Below are positions 1-9,697 of a DNA stretch of 64,000 nucleotides, piece after piece. Position 1 is the first letter of the stretch; each line of letters begins with the position of its first letter. This DNA is from Shouchella tritolerans (lineage in GTDB: Bacteria; Bacillota; Bacilli; Bacillales; Bacillaceae_D): NCBI RefSeq assembly GCF_025770735.1, contig NZ_JAODPB010000009.1, forward strand, positions 62,001 through 126,000, in the 5' to 3' direction. Position numbers and translations under genes: made by a program. The notes under the pieces are model-generated. The model saw nothing but the letters and a program-made list of their open reading frames with translations, was not told where the DNA came from and did not search any database.

Positions 1-1
1 A

Positions 2-634
2 CAGCAGTCCTATACAAAGTGGACACTGACCGCCGCTGGGGTGGCAGTTGTCGTTACAGTTGCTGTGCAATGGGCATATAGCGACTCGATGGTACCAGCT
101 GCGTTGTCTGGCATTTTCGTATTGTTGGCTACGAGAGCCGTGCAATTTCGAATTGCCGACGACATGATTACCGACGGTATGAAAATGATGGCTTTTATCG
201 GCTTTGTTATGCTTGCCGCTGCCGGTTTTGCTGATGTAATTAGGGAAACGGGGCACGTAGAAACACTTGTGGCCGACGTCGTCGCTGCCCTTGGAGGCAA
301 TAAAGCGATTGCGGTAGTGGCGATGCTTGCTGTTGGGCTAGTTATTACTTTAGGCATTGGCTCATCGTTTTCGACAATTCCGATCATTGCAGTGTTATTT
401 GTGCCCCTTGGCATGGAGCTAGGTTTATCCACAATGGCGATTATTTCGCTCATTGGTTCAGCAGGGGCAATTGGCGATGCAGGAGCGCCTGCATCTGATT
501 CAACTCTAGGCTCTACTGCAGGCTTAAATGCCGACGGCCAACACAACCATATTTGGGATACATGTGTGCCGACTTTTCTCCACTTTACCGTTCCGTTGTT
601 TGTATTTGGTTGGATCGCAGCAATGGTCTTGTAG
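2..634 (+). CDS. Na+/H+ antiporter family protein, C-terminal part (YuiF-like)
   Basis: The reading frame is open from base 2, so the start lies before the window and only the last 210 residues are present. The protein is very hydrophobic, with about five membrane segments. It ends in the conserved tail of the YuiF-type family, including GDAGAPASDST and a nearby NADGQHNHIWDT. These integral membrane proteins are annotated as Na+/H+ antiporters, though some relatives move amino acids, so the substrate is inferred. The next gene is convergent HU, separated by a hairpin. Confidence 0.85.
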   Translation, partial: QQSYTKWTLTAAGVAVVVTVAVQWAYSDSMVPAALSGIFVLLATRAVQFRIADDMITDGMKMMAFIGFVMLAAAGFADVIRETGHVETLVADVVAALGGNKAIAVVAMLAVGLVITLGIGSSFSTIPIIAVLFVPLGMELGLSTMAIISLIGSAGAIGDAGAPASDSTLGSTAGLNADGQHNHIWDTCVPTFLHFTVPLFVFGWIAAMVL

Positions 635-653
635 GGAAGGGTGGGAACGAAAA

Positions 654-690
654 AACGCAAGCGTTCGCGGGCGAGCGCTTGCGTTCTCTT
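654..690 (-). terminator. Rho-independent terminator of the HU gene
   Basis: Ten-bp perfect stem (AACGCAAGCG at 654-663 with CGCTTGCGTT at 676-685) and a 12-nt loop. Read leftward it is followed by a run of T. The rightward side has only a mixed CT tail, so it may work weakly for the antiporter gene too. Confidence 0.8.
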
Positions 691-961
691 ATTTTACAGC
701 GTCTTTTAGTTGTTTGCCCGCTTTAAATGCAGGCGTTTTTGTGGCGGCGATATCGATTTCTTCACCTGTTTGTGGATTGCGGCCTTTTCTTGCTGCTCGC
801 TCGCGGACTTCAAAGTTGCCGAAGCCAATTAGTTGGACACTTTCACCTTTGCCAAGTGACTCTGAAATTAAATCAAACATGCTGTTAACGGCAGCCGATG
901 CATCTTTTTTTGAAAGCTGGGTGCGTTCAGCAAGGGCATTAATCAATTCTGTTTTATTCAT
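689..961 (-). CDS. hup: HU family nucleoid DNA-binding protein
   Basis: A 90-residue histone-like protein that binds and bends DNA as a dimer. It carries the HU signature: [12 protein letters not shown] at the start, [21 protein letters not shown] in the beta-arm, and a basic C-terminus. Two adjacent ATG codons occur; the second (961) is chosen because an AGGAG site lies 7 nt upstream and family members begin MNKTEL. Single gene with its own terminator. Whether it is the main HU of the cell or a paralogue cannot be told here. Confidence 0.95.
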   Translation of the reverse strand: MNKTELINALAERTQLSKKDASAAVNSMFDLISESLGKGESVQLIGFGNFEVRERAARKGRNPQTGEEIDIAATKTPAFKAGKQLKDAVK

Positions 962-1033
962 CATACCACTCCTCAAATGACTAATTGGTAAGTTCTGCTA
1001 CCATCATACCCACATAACTCGTTTCTATACGTT

Positions 1034-1864
1034 TTAAGCGCTTTTTTTTCGCAAATGGTGCAAAGTCGCGTTTATTTCCGCTCCTACAATGAGGATAATC
1101 CCGGTCAGAAAGAACCAAAACATAAGAATGATCACGCCTGCCAGCGGGCCGTATGTGCTTTCATAATTGGCGTAATGACTGACATATAGGGAGAAGAAAA
1201 AGGAAATTAACTGCCAACCGATTGTGGCGAAAATAGCCCCTGTTAGCCCGTCGCGAAAGCGCTGTTTCGTGTTAGGTGCAATCCAGTACAACGCCATTAG
1301 AGCGACAATCATGATTGCAAATGCTGCAACCCAGCGCAAATTGTCGAGTGCGGAAACGAGCTCGGTTGGAAGAAGCAAAAACGCCTCAAGAATGGTTAAA
1401 ATTTGATTCCCAAATACGGGAAGAGCGAGTGTGATGATAATAAGCAACACCATACCAATTGTCAATCCAATCGCAATGCTGCGGAGCTTTAAAAAATGTC
1501 TCGTCTCTTCAATGTTGTAAGCGCGGTTTACTGAACGAATAAAAGCGTTGATCCCGTTTGAAGCCGACCAGAGCGTGCCTAAGATCCCAATTGACAGCAA
1601 GCCTGCTTGTGGTTCACCAATGGTATTTAGGACAATTCGGCTGAACGTGTCGCCAATTTCACCAGGAAAATAGGCATTAATTAAGTTTTGTACTTCATCA
1701 TTGTTAATTTCAAAAAAGGATACGCCGGCGAGCACAAAAATCATGAGTGGAAAAATCGATAAAATAAAATAAAAAGCAAGCGTAGCCGCCAAGTCAGGAA
1801 TAGGATCGCTTTTTATTTGGGCAATCAATTTCTTTGTAAACAAACGAGCAAAACGCAAGTCCAT
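1034..1864 (-). CDS. YihY/virulence factor BrkB family membrane protein (YfkH-like)
   Basis: A 276-residue polytopic inner-membrane protein with about six hydrophobic segments. Family hallmarks visible are the N-terminal ATLAFYFILSIFPL, NAYFPGEIG and LWSASNGINAF. The family was once called RNase BN by mistake; its function is not established. Start set at 1864, where GGAGGG stands 7 nt upstream; an earlier in-frame ATG lacks a ribosome site. Monocistronic by context, divergent from luxS. Confidence 0.85.
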   Translation of the reverse strand: MDLRFARLFTKKLIAQIKSDPIPDLAATLAFYFILSIFPLMIFVLAGVSFFEINNDEVQNLINAYFPGEIGDTFSRIVLNTIGEPQAGLLSIGILGTLWSASNGINAFIRSVNRAYNIEETRHFLKLRSIAIGLTIGMVLLIIITLALPVFGNQILTILEAFLLLPTELVSALDNLRWVAAFAIMIVALMALYWIAPNTKQRFRDGLTGAIFATIGWQLISFFFSLYVSHYANYESTYGPLAGVIILMFWFFLTGIILIVGAEINATLHHLRKKSA

Positions 1865-1990
1865 ATTCTCCCTCCAGACATGAAACAACCCATTCATTTA
1901 TACCCGATCTTCTAAAATCATAAACAAACACTTCGACAGGACGACTCATTATCCTATATACTAAAAGGAAATACAAAAGGAGTGGATACG

Positions 1991-2461
1991 ATGCCTTCAG
2001 TAGAAAGTTTTGAACTTGACCATACGATTGTAAAGGCCCCGTATGTCCGCCATTGTGGGAAACACAAGATTGGCAGTGACGGCGAAGTGAATAAGTTTGA
2101 CATTCGGTTTTGCCAGCCTAATAAAGAAGCGCTAAAACCTGGTGTGATTCATACGTTAGAACATTTGCTTGCTATTAACATTCGCCGCTTTTCAGAGGAA
2201 TATGACCATTTTGATGTCATCGATATTTCCCCAATGGGCTGCCAAACCGGCTATTATTTAATTATGAGCGGAACCCCGTCTGTCGAAGAAATCATCGATG
2301 TGCTTGAAAAGACAATGACGTATTCGCTGTCGATTGAAACCGTTCCTGCGGCAACGGAAAAAGAATGTGGGCAAGCGGCATTGCATGATTTGGAAGGAAC
2401 GAAAGAAGTCATGCGCAAATGGCTTACTGAGGATAAACGTTCGTTAAAGCAAGTATTTTAA
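1991..2461 (+). CDS. luxS: S-ribosylhomocysteine lyase (autoinducer-2 synthase)
   Basis: Cytoplasmic metalloenzyme that cleaves S-ribosylhomocysteine to homocysteine and the AI-2 precursor DPD, recycling the product of SAM-dependent methylation. The 156-residue protein has the metal ligands H54 and H58 in HTLEH, C126 in ECGQA, and C84 in [10 protein letters not shown]. Start is the ATG at 1991 (AAAGGAG 8 nt upstream); a GTG three codons earlier overlaps the ribosome site. Single gene followed by a terminator. It serves the same methyl cycle as metK at 37 kb. Confidence 0.97.
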   Translation: MPSVESFELDHTIVKAPYVRHCGKHKIGSDGEVNKFDIRFCQPNKEALKPGVIHTLEHLLAINIRRFSEEYDHFDVIDISPMGCQTGYYLIMSGTPSVEEIIDVLEKTMTYSLSIETVPAATEKECGQAALHDLEGTKEVMRKWLTEDKRSLKQVF

Positions 2462-2467
2462 AGTGTT

Positions 2468-2499
2468 AAAAGCTGCATATTGATGTGCGGCTTTTTTTT
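2468..2499 (+). terminator. Terminator after luxS
   Basis: Seven-bp stem AGCTGCA/TGCGGCT (one G-U pair) with an 8-nt loop, followed by seven T. Confidence 0.75.
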
Positions 2500-2623
2500 A
2501 TAGACACAAGTAAGGCAGGCGTTTTTCCTTCATTTTTCATTAGACCAATTTAGCTGCTTGTGTGGTATCATTAGGAATACAAAAATGCTGCAAGAAAGAA
2601 CAAACGATGGGGGGAGAGCGTCC

Positions 2624-3121
2624 ATGTTAGACCAAAAAGCTTATGAAATTTTACAGATTATTGAAGCGAATGGACGTATGGAATCAAGCAAAATTGCAAA
2701 AATGGTTGATTTGACAAGCGAAGAAGTCGATCAATATGTAAAAGAGCTAGAAGATAAAAATGTCATCCTCAGCTATTCGGCAGTCGTTGACTGGACGAAA
2801 TTGCCTGCCAAAGAAACGGTTACAGCGACAATTGATGTGAAAGTCGCTCCAAAAAGAGGCGTGGGCTTTGATGAAGTTGCCGAACGAATTTACCGTTTTC
2901 CAGAAGTGAAGGCACTCTATTTAATGTCTGGCGCCTATGACTTGTCCGTCGTGATCGAAGGCAAGACGATGCAAGAAACAGCCCGTTTTGTGTCAGAACG
3001 TCTATCGACGATTGATTCAGTCCTATCAACAACAACCCATTTTCAATTAAAAACATATAAGCATGATGGCGTGATTTTTAAAGAGCCAGAGTCTGATAAA
3101 CGAATCGTGGTGAGCCCATAA
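2624..3121 (+). CDS. alaR: Lrp/AsnC family transcriptional regulator (YugG/AlaR-like)
   Basis: A 165-residue Lrp-type regulator. The N-terminal winged helix spans about residues 1-60 (LDQKAYEILQIIEANGRMES..., with a helix at KIAKMVDLTSEEV). A RAM ligand-binding domain follows, from about residue 68. Start at 2624 has a G-rich site (GGGGGGAG) upstream; the longer frame back to 2558 has none. Its stop overlaps the aminotransferase ATG by one base (TAATG), so the two are translationally coupled, as yugG-yugH are in B. subtilis. There, AlaR activates alaT in response to alanine; the same role here is inferred from synteny. Confidence 0.9.
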   Translation: MLDQKAYEILQIIEANGRMESSKIAKMVDLTSEEVDQYVKELEDKNVILSYSAVVDWTKLPAKETVTATIDVKVAPKRGVGFDEVAERIYRFPEVKALYLMSGAYDLSVVIEGKTMQETARFVSERLSTIDSVLSTTTHFQLKTYKHDGVIFKEPESDKRIVVSP

Positions 3122-4308
3122 TGGAGAAAGTAGCGATGACTTCCTATTCCCGCTTATCAGACCGTGTTTCAGAAATCAAGCCTTCGGGCATCCGTCGCTT
3201 TTTCGATTTAGCTTCGCAAATGGAGAATGTGATTTCATTAGGTGTCGGTGAACCGGATTTTGTGACACCATGGAATATTAGAGAAGAAAGCATTTTCTCT
3301 CTTGAGCGAGGGTATACTGCTTATTCAGCGAATGCCGGTTTGATTGAATTGCGTGAGGCGATTTCGAATTACATGGAAGCAAGATTTGCCGTTTCATACA
3401 ATCCAGAAACAGAAATTTTAGTGACAGTAGGAGCTAGCGAAGCAATTGATCTTGGCATGCGGGCGATTTTAAATGAAGGGGACGAAGTGATTATCGTTGA
3501 GCCGACTTTTGTTTCTTATGCCCCCCTTGTCACTATGGCAGGTGGCGTTCCTGTGCCGGTAGGGACGTCGGCTGAAACAAATTTTGAAGTGCGGCCTGCT
3601 GATATTGAAGCAGCTGTTACCGATAAAACAAAGGCAATTATGATTTGTTACCCAAATAACCCAACAGGATCCTCGATTAGCAAAAAGTGTCTAGAGGAAA
3701 TTGCCGCCATCGTCCGCAAGCACAATCTGTTTGTTTTTTCTGATGAAATTTATGCCGAACTCGCCTACGACAAAGAGCATGTTTGCTTTGCTACCCTTCC
3801 TGGCATGAAAGAGCAAACGATTGTTATTAATGGGTTTTCGAAAGCATTTGCGATGACAGGCTGGCGTGTCGGTTTTGCGCTAGCACCTCCTGATCTCTTA
3901 GGAGCGATGTTGAAAATCCACCAATACAGCCTCATGTGTGCGCCAACAATGGCCCAATATGGAGCGCTTGAAGCGTTGCAACACGGAATGGATGATGTAG
4001 AACGGATGAAGCTGTCTTATCAACAAAGGCGCAACTTTTTTGTGAAAACGGCGAAAGAAATTGGTTTGCCGTGCCATCATCCAGACGGCGCCCTTTATGC
4101 ATTTCCATCCATTGCCCATACAGGGTTTACGTCAGAAGAATTTGCGGAAGCCTTATTAAAGGAAGAACGTGTCGCTGTTGTGCCAGGTTCTGTGTTTGGT
4201 GAGGGCGGAGAAGGGCATATTCGTTGCTCTTATGCAACTTCGCTAACCCACTTAGAAGAAGCGCTTGAGCGGATTGGACGCTTTTTAAGAAGGCTCGAGT
4301 TGCGCTAA
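3121..4308 (+). CDS. alaT: Class I/II PLP-dependent aminotransferase (YugH/AlaT-like)
   Basis: Fold-type I aminotransferase of 395 residues. Visible are the YPNNPTG motif (about 177-183), SDEIYAEL (about 208-215), the PLP-binding Lys241 in NGFSKAFAMTGWRVGF, and a C-terminal RCSYA carrying the carboxylate-binding Arg. The B. subtilis relative is reported as alanine transaminase; aspartate specificity is the older annotation. An internal ATG at 3136 with GGAG 9 nt upstream is an alternative start. Second gene of the regulator-enzyme pair. Confidence 0.9.
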   Translation: MEKVAMTSYSRLSDRVSEIKPSGIRRFFDLASQMENVISLGVGEPDFVTPWNIREESIFSLERGYTAYSANAGLIELREAISNYMEARFAVSYNPETEILVTVGASEAIDLGMRAILNEGDEVIIVEPTFVSYAPLVTMAGGVPVPVGTSAETNFEVRPADIEAAVTDKTKAIMICYPNNPTGSSISKKCLEEIAAIVRKHNLFVFSDEIYAELAYDKEHVCFATLPGMKEQTIVINGFSKAFAMTGWRVGFALAPPDLLGAMLKIHQYSLMCAPTMAQYGALEALQHGMDDVERMKLSYQQRRNFFVKTAKEIGLPCHHPDGALYAFPSIAHTGFTSEEFAEALLKEERVAVVPGSVFGEGGEGHIRCSYATSLTHLEEALERIGRFLRRLELR

Positions 4309-4410
4309 AAGAACAAAGATAAACGACCACAAATTGAAAGGATCGTATAGATCTAGCGTTGCTTTGCAAAATAAGGCTATGCTTGCTATGTGTGTTTGGA
4401 GGGAGACAAA

Positions 4411-5193
4411 TTGGAACTGGTAAGGCAAAACAACCCGTTAATCCACTGTATGACAAACGACGTGGTGATGAATTTTACCGCCAATGGCTTGCTTGCTATT
4501 GGCGCTTCGCCAGTAATGGCCTTTTCCGCTGCAGAAACTGAAGACATGGCCTCTGTGGCAGATGCGCTTCTCCTTAATATAGGCACACCCTCAAACGAAG
4601 GTGTCGACTCAATGGTTTTAGCGGGAAAAGCGGCAAACAAAGCAGGCAAACCTGTCATTTTTGACCCTGTTGGAGTAGGGGCTACGCCATTTCGCAACGA
4701 AATATCAAAACGAATTTTAAACGAAGTCGATGTTGCCGTCGTTCGCGGAAATGCTGGGGAAATTGCTGCCCTCCTTGGAGAGGCAGGTACAGTTAAAGGT
4801 GTTGATGGCAAGATCAATGCTGATGTGAAAGAGCTATGCCTGGAGGCAGCAAAATCGCTTGAGACCGTTGTCGTTGTAACAGGAGAGGTTGACGCTGTTT
4901 CAAATGGCGAACAACTAGTAGCAGTTGCAAATGGTCACGAGTGGCTCACGAAAGTCGTTGGTACAGGCTGTTTGCTCGGAGGTGTGATTGCTGCTTATGC
5001 TGCTGTTCAGCCTAATAGCCTTGTCGACGCTGCGGTTGAAGCACTTGCCTTTTACGGTGTATGCGCAGAACAGGCGTATAAGCAAACAAAGACCGAAGGA
5101 ATCGGCTCTTTCCAGCAAACATTTTTAAATGAGCTCGGCAATATGACGGACGAAAAAGCGGTGGCATTGAAACGAGTAGAACAGATTTGTTAG
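4411..5193 (+). CDS. thiM: Hydroxyethylthiazole kinase
   Basis: Phosphorylates 4-methyl-5-(2-hydroxyethyl)thiazole in thiamine salvage. Ribokinase-like fold with family motifs TNDVVMNFTANGLLAIGASPVM, DPVGVGATPFR, RGNAGEIAAL and the C-terminal catalytic-loop region VVGTGCLLGG. I chose TTG at 4411 because GGAGGG precedes it by about 8 nt. The ATG at 4390 has no ribosome site but would give a length closer to the B. subtilis protein. No TPP riboswitch is visible upstream and no thiE follows. Confidence 0.93.
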   Translation: MELVRQNNPLIHCMTNDVVMNFTANGLLAIGASPVMAFSAAETEDMASVADALLLNIGTPSNEGVDSMVLAGKAANKAGKPVIFDPVGVGATPFRNEISKRILNEVDVAVVRGNAGEIAALLGEAGTVKGVDGKINADVKELCLEAAKSLETVVVVTGEVDAVSNGEQLVAVANGHEWLTKVVGTGCLLGGVIAAYAAVQPNSLVDAAVEALAFYGVCAEQAYKQTKTEGIGSFQQTFLNELGNMTDEKAVALKRVEQIC

Positions 5194-5256
5194 GAAAGAA
5201 GCCAGCTAAGGCGAATGAGGCTGGGTAGCCTGATCGCCTATGTAAAGGAGCAACCA

Positions 5257-6393
5257 ATGATTAACCATTTTCAATCGGCCAATTGGCCTGACGCCATTGG
5301 CGCCAATTTGCTTACCAAAGGGATAGAAGAGCCAACCCCCATTCAAGCTGCGGTTATTCCAGCAGCTTTGGCTGGTGGGAATATAGTGGCTCGTTCTCAA
5401 ACGGGAACAGGGAAAACACTCGCTTATCTCATACCACTGCTTGCTAAAATCGATGTTTCCAAGCAGGCGACACAAGCAGTGATTGTGGCTCCGTCACAAG
5501 AATTGGCGATGCAAATTGTCCAAGTTTTAAAAGAAACAACGGAACATACAACGATTACAAGCATGCCGTTCATCGGAGGCGCCAATATAAAACGACAAAT
5601 AGAGAAATTAAAAAAAGGCAAGCCCCATATTGTAGTAGGCACGCCTGGTCGGCTGCTTGAACTTGTGCGTTTGAAAAAAATCAAATTGGCAACGGTCCAC
5701 ACATGTGTGATTGATGAAGTTGACCGGTTTGTAGAAGATGAGCAGTGGGCAGAAATGGAAGAGCTCGGCAAACGCATCGGCCGAGATGCTCAGTATTTGT
5801 TTGTATCAGCGACTGTCCCGGATAAGCTCGAAGAAAAATTAGCGCTATTTGCGCCAGCGATTAAACGAATTGAAGCGAAAGGTTCCCTTGTTCCTGCCAG
5901 TGTCGAGCACTTATGCTTGTGGGTGGAAGCAAGGAATCGCGTTGATGTAACGAGAAAACTGATTGCTGCCGAGAACATTGAAAAAGGGATTGTGTTTGTC
6001 AACCATTTGCAAAAATTAAATGAGACGGTGGAAAAACTGCGCTTCCGCAAAGTGAAGGCGGTGGCACTCTCTTCTGAAAGTGGAAAACAAGAGCGGGAAA
6101 AAGCGATTGCTTCGTTTTCTGCAAACGAAGCCCATATTTTGGTGGCAACGGATGTGGCTGCACGAGGCCTCGACCTTGAAGGGGTGACGCATATTATCCA
6201 GTTAGAAGCGCCGTCCGATCCAGACAGTTATTTACATCGTGCAGGCCGTACAGGAAGAATGCAGCGCAGCGGTAAAGTCGTAACACTTTTTGAACAGCGA
6301 GAACACTATAAAAAAGAAAAATACGAAAAGCAACTCGGCATCGACATAAAAGCGGCTGCACTTGTACGCGGGCGCTTGGTTTTAACCGATTAG
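5257..6393 (+). CDS. yfmL: DEAD-box ATP-dependent RNA helicase (YfmL-like)
   Basis: A 378-residue two-domain RecA-like helicase. Motifs in order: Q-motif (EPTPIQAA), Walker A (QTGTGKT), PTREL-equivalent APSQELA, GG, TPGR, motif II as DEVD rather than DEAD, SAT (VSATV), ARGLD and HRAGRTGR. There is no long C-terminal RNA-binding tail. It resembles B. subtilis YfmL, implicated in ribosome biogenesis in the cold. Start at 5257 follows AAAGGAG by 6 nt; the longer frame from 5215 lacks a site. It lies 63 bp after thiM, possibly co-transcribed. Confidence 0.92.
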   Translation: MINHFQSANWPDAIGANLLTKGIEEPTPIQAAVIPAALAGGNIVARSQTGTGKTLAYLIPLLAKIDVSKQATQAVIVAPSQELAMQIVQVLKETTEHTTITSMPFIGGANIKRQIEKLKKGKPHIVVGTPGRLLELVRLKKIKLATVHTCVIDEVDRFVEDEQWAEMEELGKRIGRDAQYLFVSATVPDKLEEKLALFAPAIKRIEAKGSLVPASVEHLCLWVEARNRVDVTRKLIAAENIEKGIVFVNHLQKLNETVEKLRFRKVKAVALSSESGKQEREKAIASFSANEAHILVATDVAARGLDLEGVTHIIQLEAPSDPDSYLHRAGRTGRMQRSGKVVTLFEQREHYKKEKYEKQLGIDIKAAALVRGRLVLTD

Positions 6394-6408
6394 AAGGAAA
6401 AGTTCGAT

Positions 6409-6428
6409 CTTCCTTTACTAAAAGGAAG
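6409..6428. other. Intergenic inverted repeat before yugI
   Basis: Perfect 8-bp arms CTTCCTTT/AAAGGAAG around a 4-nt loop, between yfmL and yugI. No T run follows, so it may be a processing hairpin or an operator rather than a terminator. Confidence 0.4.
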
Positions 6429-6477
6429 GTCCTGTGGTAAAATCAAAAGGTTAAAACATGTTTAGGAGTTGTGATTT

Positions 6478-6879
6478 ATGGCGAATTATGAGGAAGGCAG
6501 CATTGTTGAAGGAAAAGTTACCGGTATAAAGCCGTTCGGAGCTTTTGTCGCAATTGACGAAAAAAAACAAGGGCTTGTACACATTTCTGAAGTAGCGCAC
6601 GGTTATGTAAAAGACATTGCCGATGTATTGGCAGTAGGAGATGAGGTAAAAGTAAAAATTATGTCTGTAGACGAGGAATCTGGAAAGATTTCCTTGTCGA
6701 TCCGCGCGACACAAGAAGCGCCTGCTCGCCCGCAAGGGAAACCACGTGCCGGCAAGGGGAAACCTCAAGGTGCCCAACAAAAACAACAAGGCTTCAATAC
6801 CCTTGAAGACAAGCTTAAAGAGTGGTTAAAACAGTCCAATGAAATTCAAGCTGATTTGAACAAACGCGCGAAAAAATAA
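6478..6879 (+). CDS. yugI: S1 domain RNA-binding protein, general stress protein 13 type
   Basis: A 133-residue protein with one S1/OB domain at residues 5-75 (EGSIVEGKVTGIKPFGAFVAI, QGLVHISEVAHGYV) and a basic, Gln/Gly/Pro-rich linker followed by a short helix. Relatives associate with ribosomes. In B. subtilis the gene follows yugH; here thiM and yfmL have come between. AGGAG lies about 10 nt before the ATG, and a strong terminator follows. Confidence 0.93.
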   Translation: MANYEEGSIVEGKVTGIKPFGAFVAIDEKKQGLVHISEVAHGYVKDIADVLAVGDEVKVKIMSVDEESGKISLSIRATQEAPARPQGKPRAGKGKPQGAQQKQQGFNTLEDKLKEWLKQSNEIQADLNKRAKK

Positions 6880-6884
6880 TAAGG

Positions 6885-6917
6885 TAAAAGCAGCTAGACG
6901 GTCTAGCTGCTTTTTTC
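6885..6917. terminator. Bidirectional terminator between yugI and yuzA
   Basis: A 12-bp stem (AAGCAGCTAGA with its mirror TCTAGCTGCTT), 3-nt loop, six T on the plus side and four T on the minus side. It serves two convergent genes. Confidence 0.88.
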
Positions 6918-7151
6918 TTATCGTTGTGGCTCAACTTCGTGGTCACGCCCAAGTTCTTCTTTCGGCTTCATTAAGATTGAAATAGCATACAATCCGGATA
7001 AACCGATAAGAGCGTAAATGAGGCGGGAAATAATCGATGCCTGGCCGTTAAAGATAAAAGCGACAAGGTCAAAACGGAAAAAACCGATTAGACCCCAATT
7101 GATCGCGCCGATAATCGCAAGGACCAGCGCAGTTCTTTGAATACCGCTCAT
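6918..7151 (-). CDS. yuzA: DUF378 small membrane protein (YuzA)
   Basis: A 77-residue protein with two predicted membrane helices and the DUF378 core IGAINWGLIGFFRFDLV, then a charged tail. Function unknown. Start at 7151 (MSGIQRTAL) is set by GGGAGGTG 6 nt upstream; the track-length form with MCTEREVKK is rejected. Position between yugI and yugJ is as in B. subtilis. Confidence 0.9.
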   Translation of the reverse strand: MSGIQRTALVLAIIGAINWGLIGFFRFDLVAFIFNGQASIISRLIYALIGLSGLYAISILMKPKEELGRDHEVEPQR

Positions 7152-7343
7152 CTTTTTCACCTCCCGTTCTGTGCACACATCTGTGATGTGGCTACCTTTA
7201 TGGTGTGGAATAGCCTTCCAGAATATACGCAGCGCTAGTTGGCAATAATCGGTTGGTTGCAGATAAGCAGTTGTTTTGCAATGGAGTATAAGAAAAGATA
7301 GGATTAAAAAGGGTGCTTTTTAAGCAAAGGAGGAAATGAGCAA

Positions 7344-8507
7344 ATGGATGCTTTTACTTTTTACAATCCGACCAAATTAATTTTTGGCCAAGGAAAAACC
7401 GAACATTTGGCAGAAGAGCTTGTTGTTTATGACCGTAATGTCTTGCTTGTTTACGGAGGCGGGAGCATCAAAAAGAACGGCTTGTATGAAAAAGTTACGA
7501 AACAATTAGAACTTGCCGGATGTACGGTCACCGAATTGGCAGGCGTAGAGCCAAACCCACGGCTGACAACTGTACAGAAAGGAATCGATTTGTGCAAAGA
7601 AAAGCAAATTGGCTTTATTCTAGCGGTTGGCGGCGGCAGTGTAATTGATGCCACCAAAGCAATTGCGGTAGGCGCCCGTCATGATGGCGACATTTGGGAT
7701 ATTATCACTAAGAAAGAAACGCCTATGGATGCGTTGCCGTTTGGCACCATTTTGACGCTTGCAGCAACGGGATCCGAGATGAATTCCGGCTCAGTGATTA
7801 CCAATTGGGAAACCCATCAAAAAAAGGGCTGGGGTAGCATTTTTAGCTTTCCTAACTTTTCCATTCTCGACCCAATTAACACACTTTCGGTTCCAAAAGA
7901 TCAAACCGTTTATGGCATTGTTGACATGATGAGCCATGTCCTAGAAGCCTATTTCCATCCAGCGGAGAATACGCCATTGCAAGACCGGATTTGCGAATCG
8001 ATTTTGCATACAGTGATCGAAGCAGCTCTCCCGTTATTAGATGATCTCGAAAATGTAGAGTTGCGGGAAACGATTCTATATAGCGGAACAATGGCTTTAA
8101 ATGGAATAACGCAAATGGGCGCACGAGGTGATTGGGGCACACATAACCTCGAACACGCGGTTTCTGCTGTTTTTGATATTCCACACGCTGGCGGGCTTGC
8201 GATTTTGTTTCCTCATTGGCTCCGCCACAGCGTCGATGTCAACCCAGAACGAAGTGCGATGCTTGCTGTAAACGTGTTTGGCGTTGATTCGACAGGCAGA
8301 GACAAACGTGATGTCGCTCTTGAGGGGATTGACAAGTTAGCTGCTTTTTGGAAACGTTTAGGGGCTCCAAGCCGTTTGGCTGATTATGGCATTGATGAAA
8401 GCAAACTGGAGCAAATTGCGGACATTGCTTGTGAGCACGGGATTTATGGCAATTACCATAAACTCGGAAAGCCTGAAACGCTTGAAATTTTAAAGGCGGC
8501 ACTTTAA
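7344..8507 (+). CDS. yugJ: Iron-containing alcohol dehydrogenase (YugJ, butanol dehydrogenase type)
   Basis: Group III metal-dependent alcohol dehydrogenase of 387 residues, the same length as B. subtilis YugJ. NAD(P)H-binding region GGGSIKKNG and the [13 protein letters not shown] motif lie in the N-terminal domain. The C-terminal helical domain carries the metal-ligand pattern (D195-type DMMSHVLE, and the HNLEHAVS and HAGG motifs). It probably reduces aldehydes such as butanal with NAD(P)H; the true substrate is unknown. AGGAGG lies 10 nt upstream. Confidence 0.92.
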   Translation: MDAFTFYNPTKLIFGQGKTEHLAEELVVYDRNVLLVYGGGSIKKNGLYEKVTKQLELAGCTVTELAGVEPNPRLTTVQKGIDLCKEKQIGFILAVGGGSVIDATKAIAVGARHDGDIWDIITKKETPMDALPFGTILTLAATGSEMNSGSVITNWETHQKKGWGSIFSFPNFSILDPINTLSVPKDQTVYGIVDMMSHVLEAYFHPAENTPLQDRICESILHTVIEAALPLLDDLENVELRETILYSGTMALNGITQMGARGDWGTHNLEHAVSAVFDIPHAGGLAILFPHWLRHSVDVNPERSAMLAVNVFGVDSTGRDKRDVALEGIDKLAAFWKRLGAPSRLADYGIDESKLEQIADIACEHGIYGNYHKLGKPETLEILKAAL

Positions 8508-8580
8508 GTCAGTGGCCATATTTTTTCATTCTTCAACGAGCTTTTTCCGTGTATAATGTACGGGAAGGAGAGTGAAAAAA

Positions 8581-9687
8581 GTGGCCAAGAAACGAGTAGG
8601 CATTATTTTTGGAGGGAAATCGGCTGAGCATGAAGTTTCATTGCAATCAGCAAAAAATATTGTTGAGGCGATTGATAAAGATCGTTTTGACGTGACATTG
8701 ATTGGCATTGATAAACAAGGCCAGTGGCATATAAATGAAGCGTCTAATTTTTTACTTAATGCAGACAATCCAGCTTTAATTGAGCTAAATAAATCGAATC
8801 AAGGCGTGGCCCTTATCCCTGGGAAGGAAGACAGGCAACTGGTAGGTACGTCAAACCAGTCGGTTCTTGACCAGCTTGATGTGGTATTTCCGATTGTACA
8901 TGGTACCCTTGGAGAAGATGGGTCGCTGCAAGGGATGTTTCGTCTTGCCAATTTGCCGTTTGTCGGGTCAAATGTGCTTGGCTCGGCAGTCAGCATGGAT
9001 AAAGACATTGCGAAGCGGCTTCTCCAAGGGGCTGGCCTCCATGTTGCAAGTGGGATGACGTTTACCCGTACTGCTAAGAAAACGATTGATTTTGAGAGCA
9101 TTGCTGAACAATTGGGGCTGCCTCTATTTATAAAGCCTGCCAACCAAGGTTCTTCTGTCGGCGTCAACAAAGCAACGACTGAAGCGGAATTTATGGCTGC
9201 TATTGAGGAAGCATTCTCGTATGATCATAAAGTGCTTGTTGAAGCAGCCATTAAAGGGCGCGAAATTGAATGTGCCGTTCTCGGAAATGACTACCCGAAA
9301 GCGAGTACTTGCGGGGAAATTTTGCCGCAAGACGGGTTTTATTCGTATGATGCGAAGTACATTGATGAAGACGGCGCCAAATTGGCGATTCCTGCAGATT
9401 TGCCGGAAGAAGTCAATCGCCGTATCCAAGACATTGCCATTCAAGCTTACAAAACATTGAATTGCGAGGGCTTGGCTCGTGTTGATGTGTTTTTGACTGA
9501 AGCAGGCGAAGTGATCATTAATGAAGTGAATACATTGCCTGGCTTTACGAAAATTAGCATGTACCCGAAATTATGGGAAGCAAGTGGCGTTTCTTATCAA
9601 GACTTGATTACGACATTAATTGAGCTTGCGATTGAGCGCCATGAACGTGACAAACAGTTGAAAAGCTCGGTTTTTGACCGCAATTGA
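8581..9687 (+). CDS. ddl: D-alanine--D-alanine ligase
   Basis: ATP-grasp ligase making D-Ala-D-Ala for peptidoglycan precursors. The 368-residue protein shows [14 protein letters not shown] at the N-terminus, [13 protein letters not shown], the ATP-loop region [13 protein letters not shown], and [12 protein letters not shown] with the metal-binding Glu/Asn. GTG at 8581 (AAGGAG 10 nt upstream) is preferred to a GTG at 8572 that touches the ribosome site. A TATAAT at 8552-8557 could be its -10. The gene stands apart from murF, unlike in B. subtilis, and may be a second ddl copy. Confidence 0.95.
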   Translation: MAKKRVGIIFGGKSAEHEVSLQSAKNIVEAIDKDRFDVTLIGIDKQGQWHINEASNFLLNADNPALIELNKSNQGVALIPGKEDRQLVGTSNQSVLDQLDVVFPIVHGTLGEDGSLQGMFRLANLPFVGSNVLGSAVSMDKDIAKRLLQGAGLHVASGMTFTRTAKKTIDFESIAEQLGLPLFIKPANQGSSVGVNKATTEAEFMAAIEEAFSYDHKVLVEAAIKGREIECAVLGNDYPKASTCGEILPQDGFYSYDAKYIDEDGAKLAIPADLPEEVNRRIQDIAIQAYKTLNCEGLARVDVFLTEAGEVIINEVNTLPGFTKISMYPKLWEASGVSYQDLITTLIELAIERHERDKQLKSSVFDRN

Positions 9688-9697
9688 CTTGTGTTTT

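Noticed and set aside
528-980. 150-codon frame on the plus strand
   Set aside because: Overlaps the antiporter end and lies opposite HU; sequence is not protein-like.
4309-4410. Possible TPP riboswitch before thiM
   Set aside because: None of the conserved TPP aptamer blocks (CTGAGA, ACCTGA) is present in the gap.
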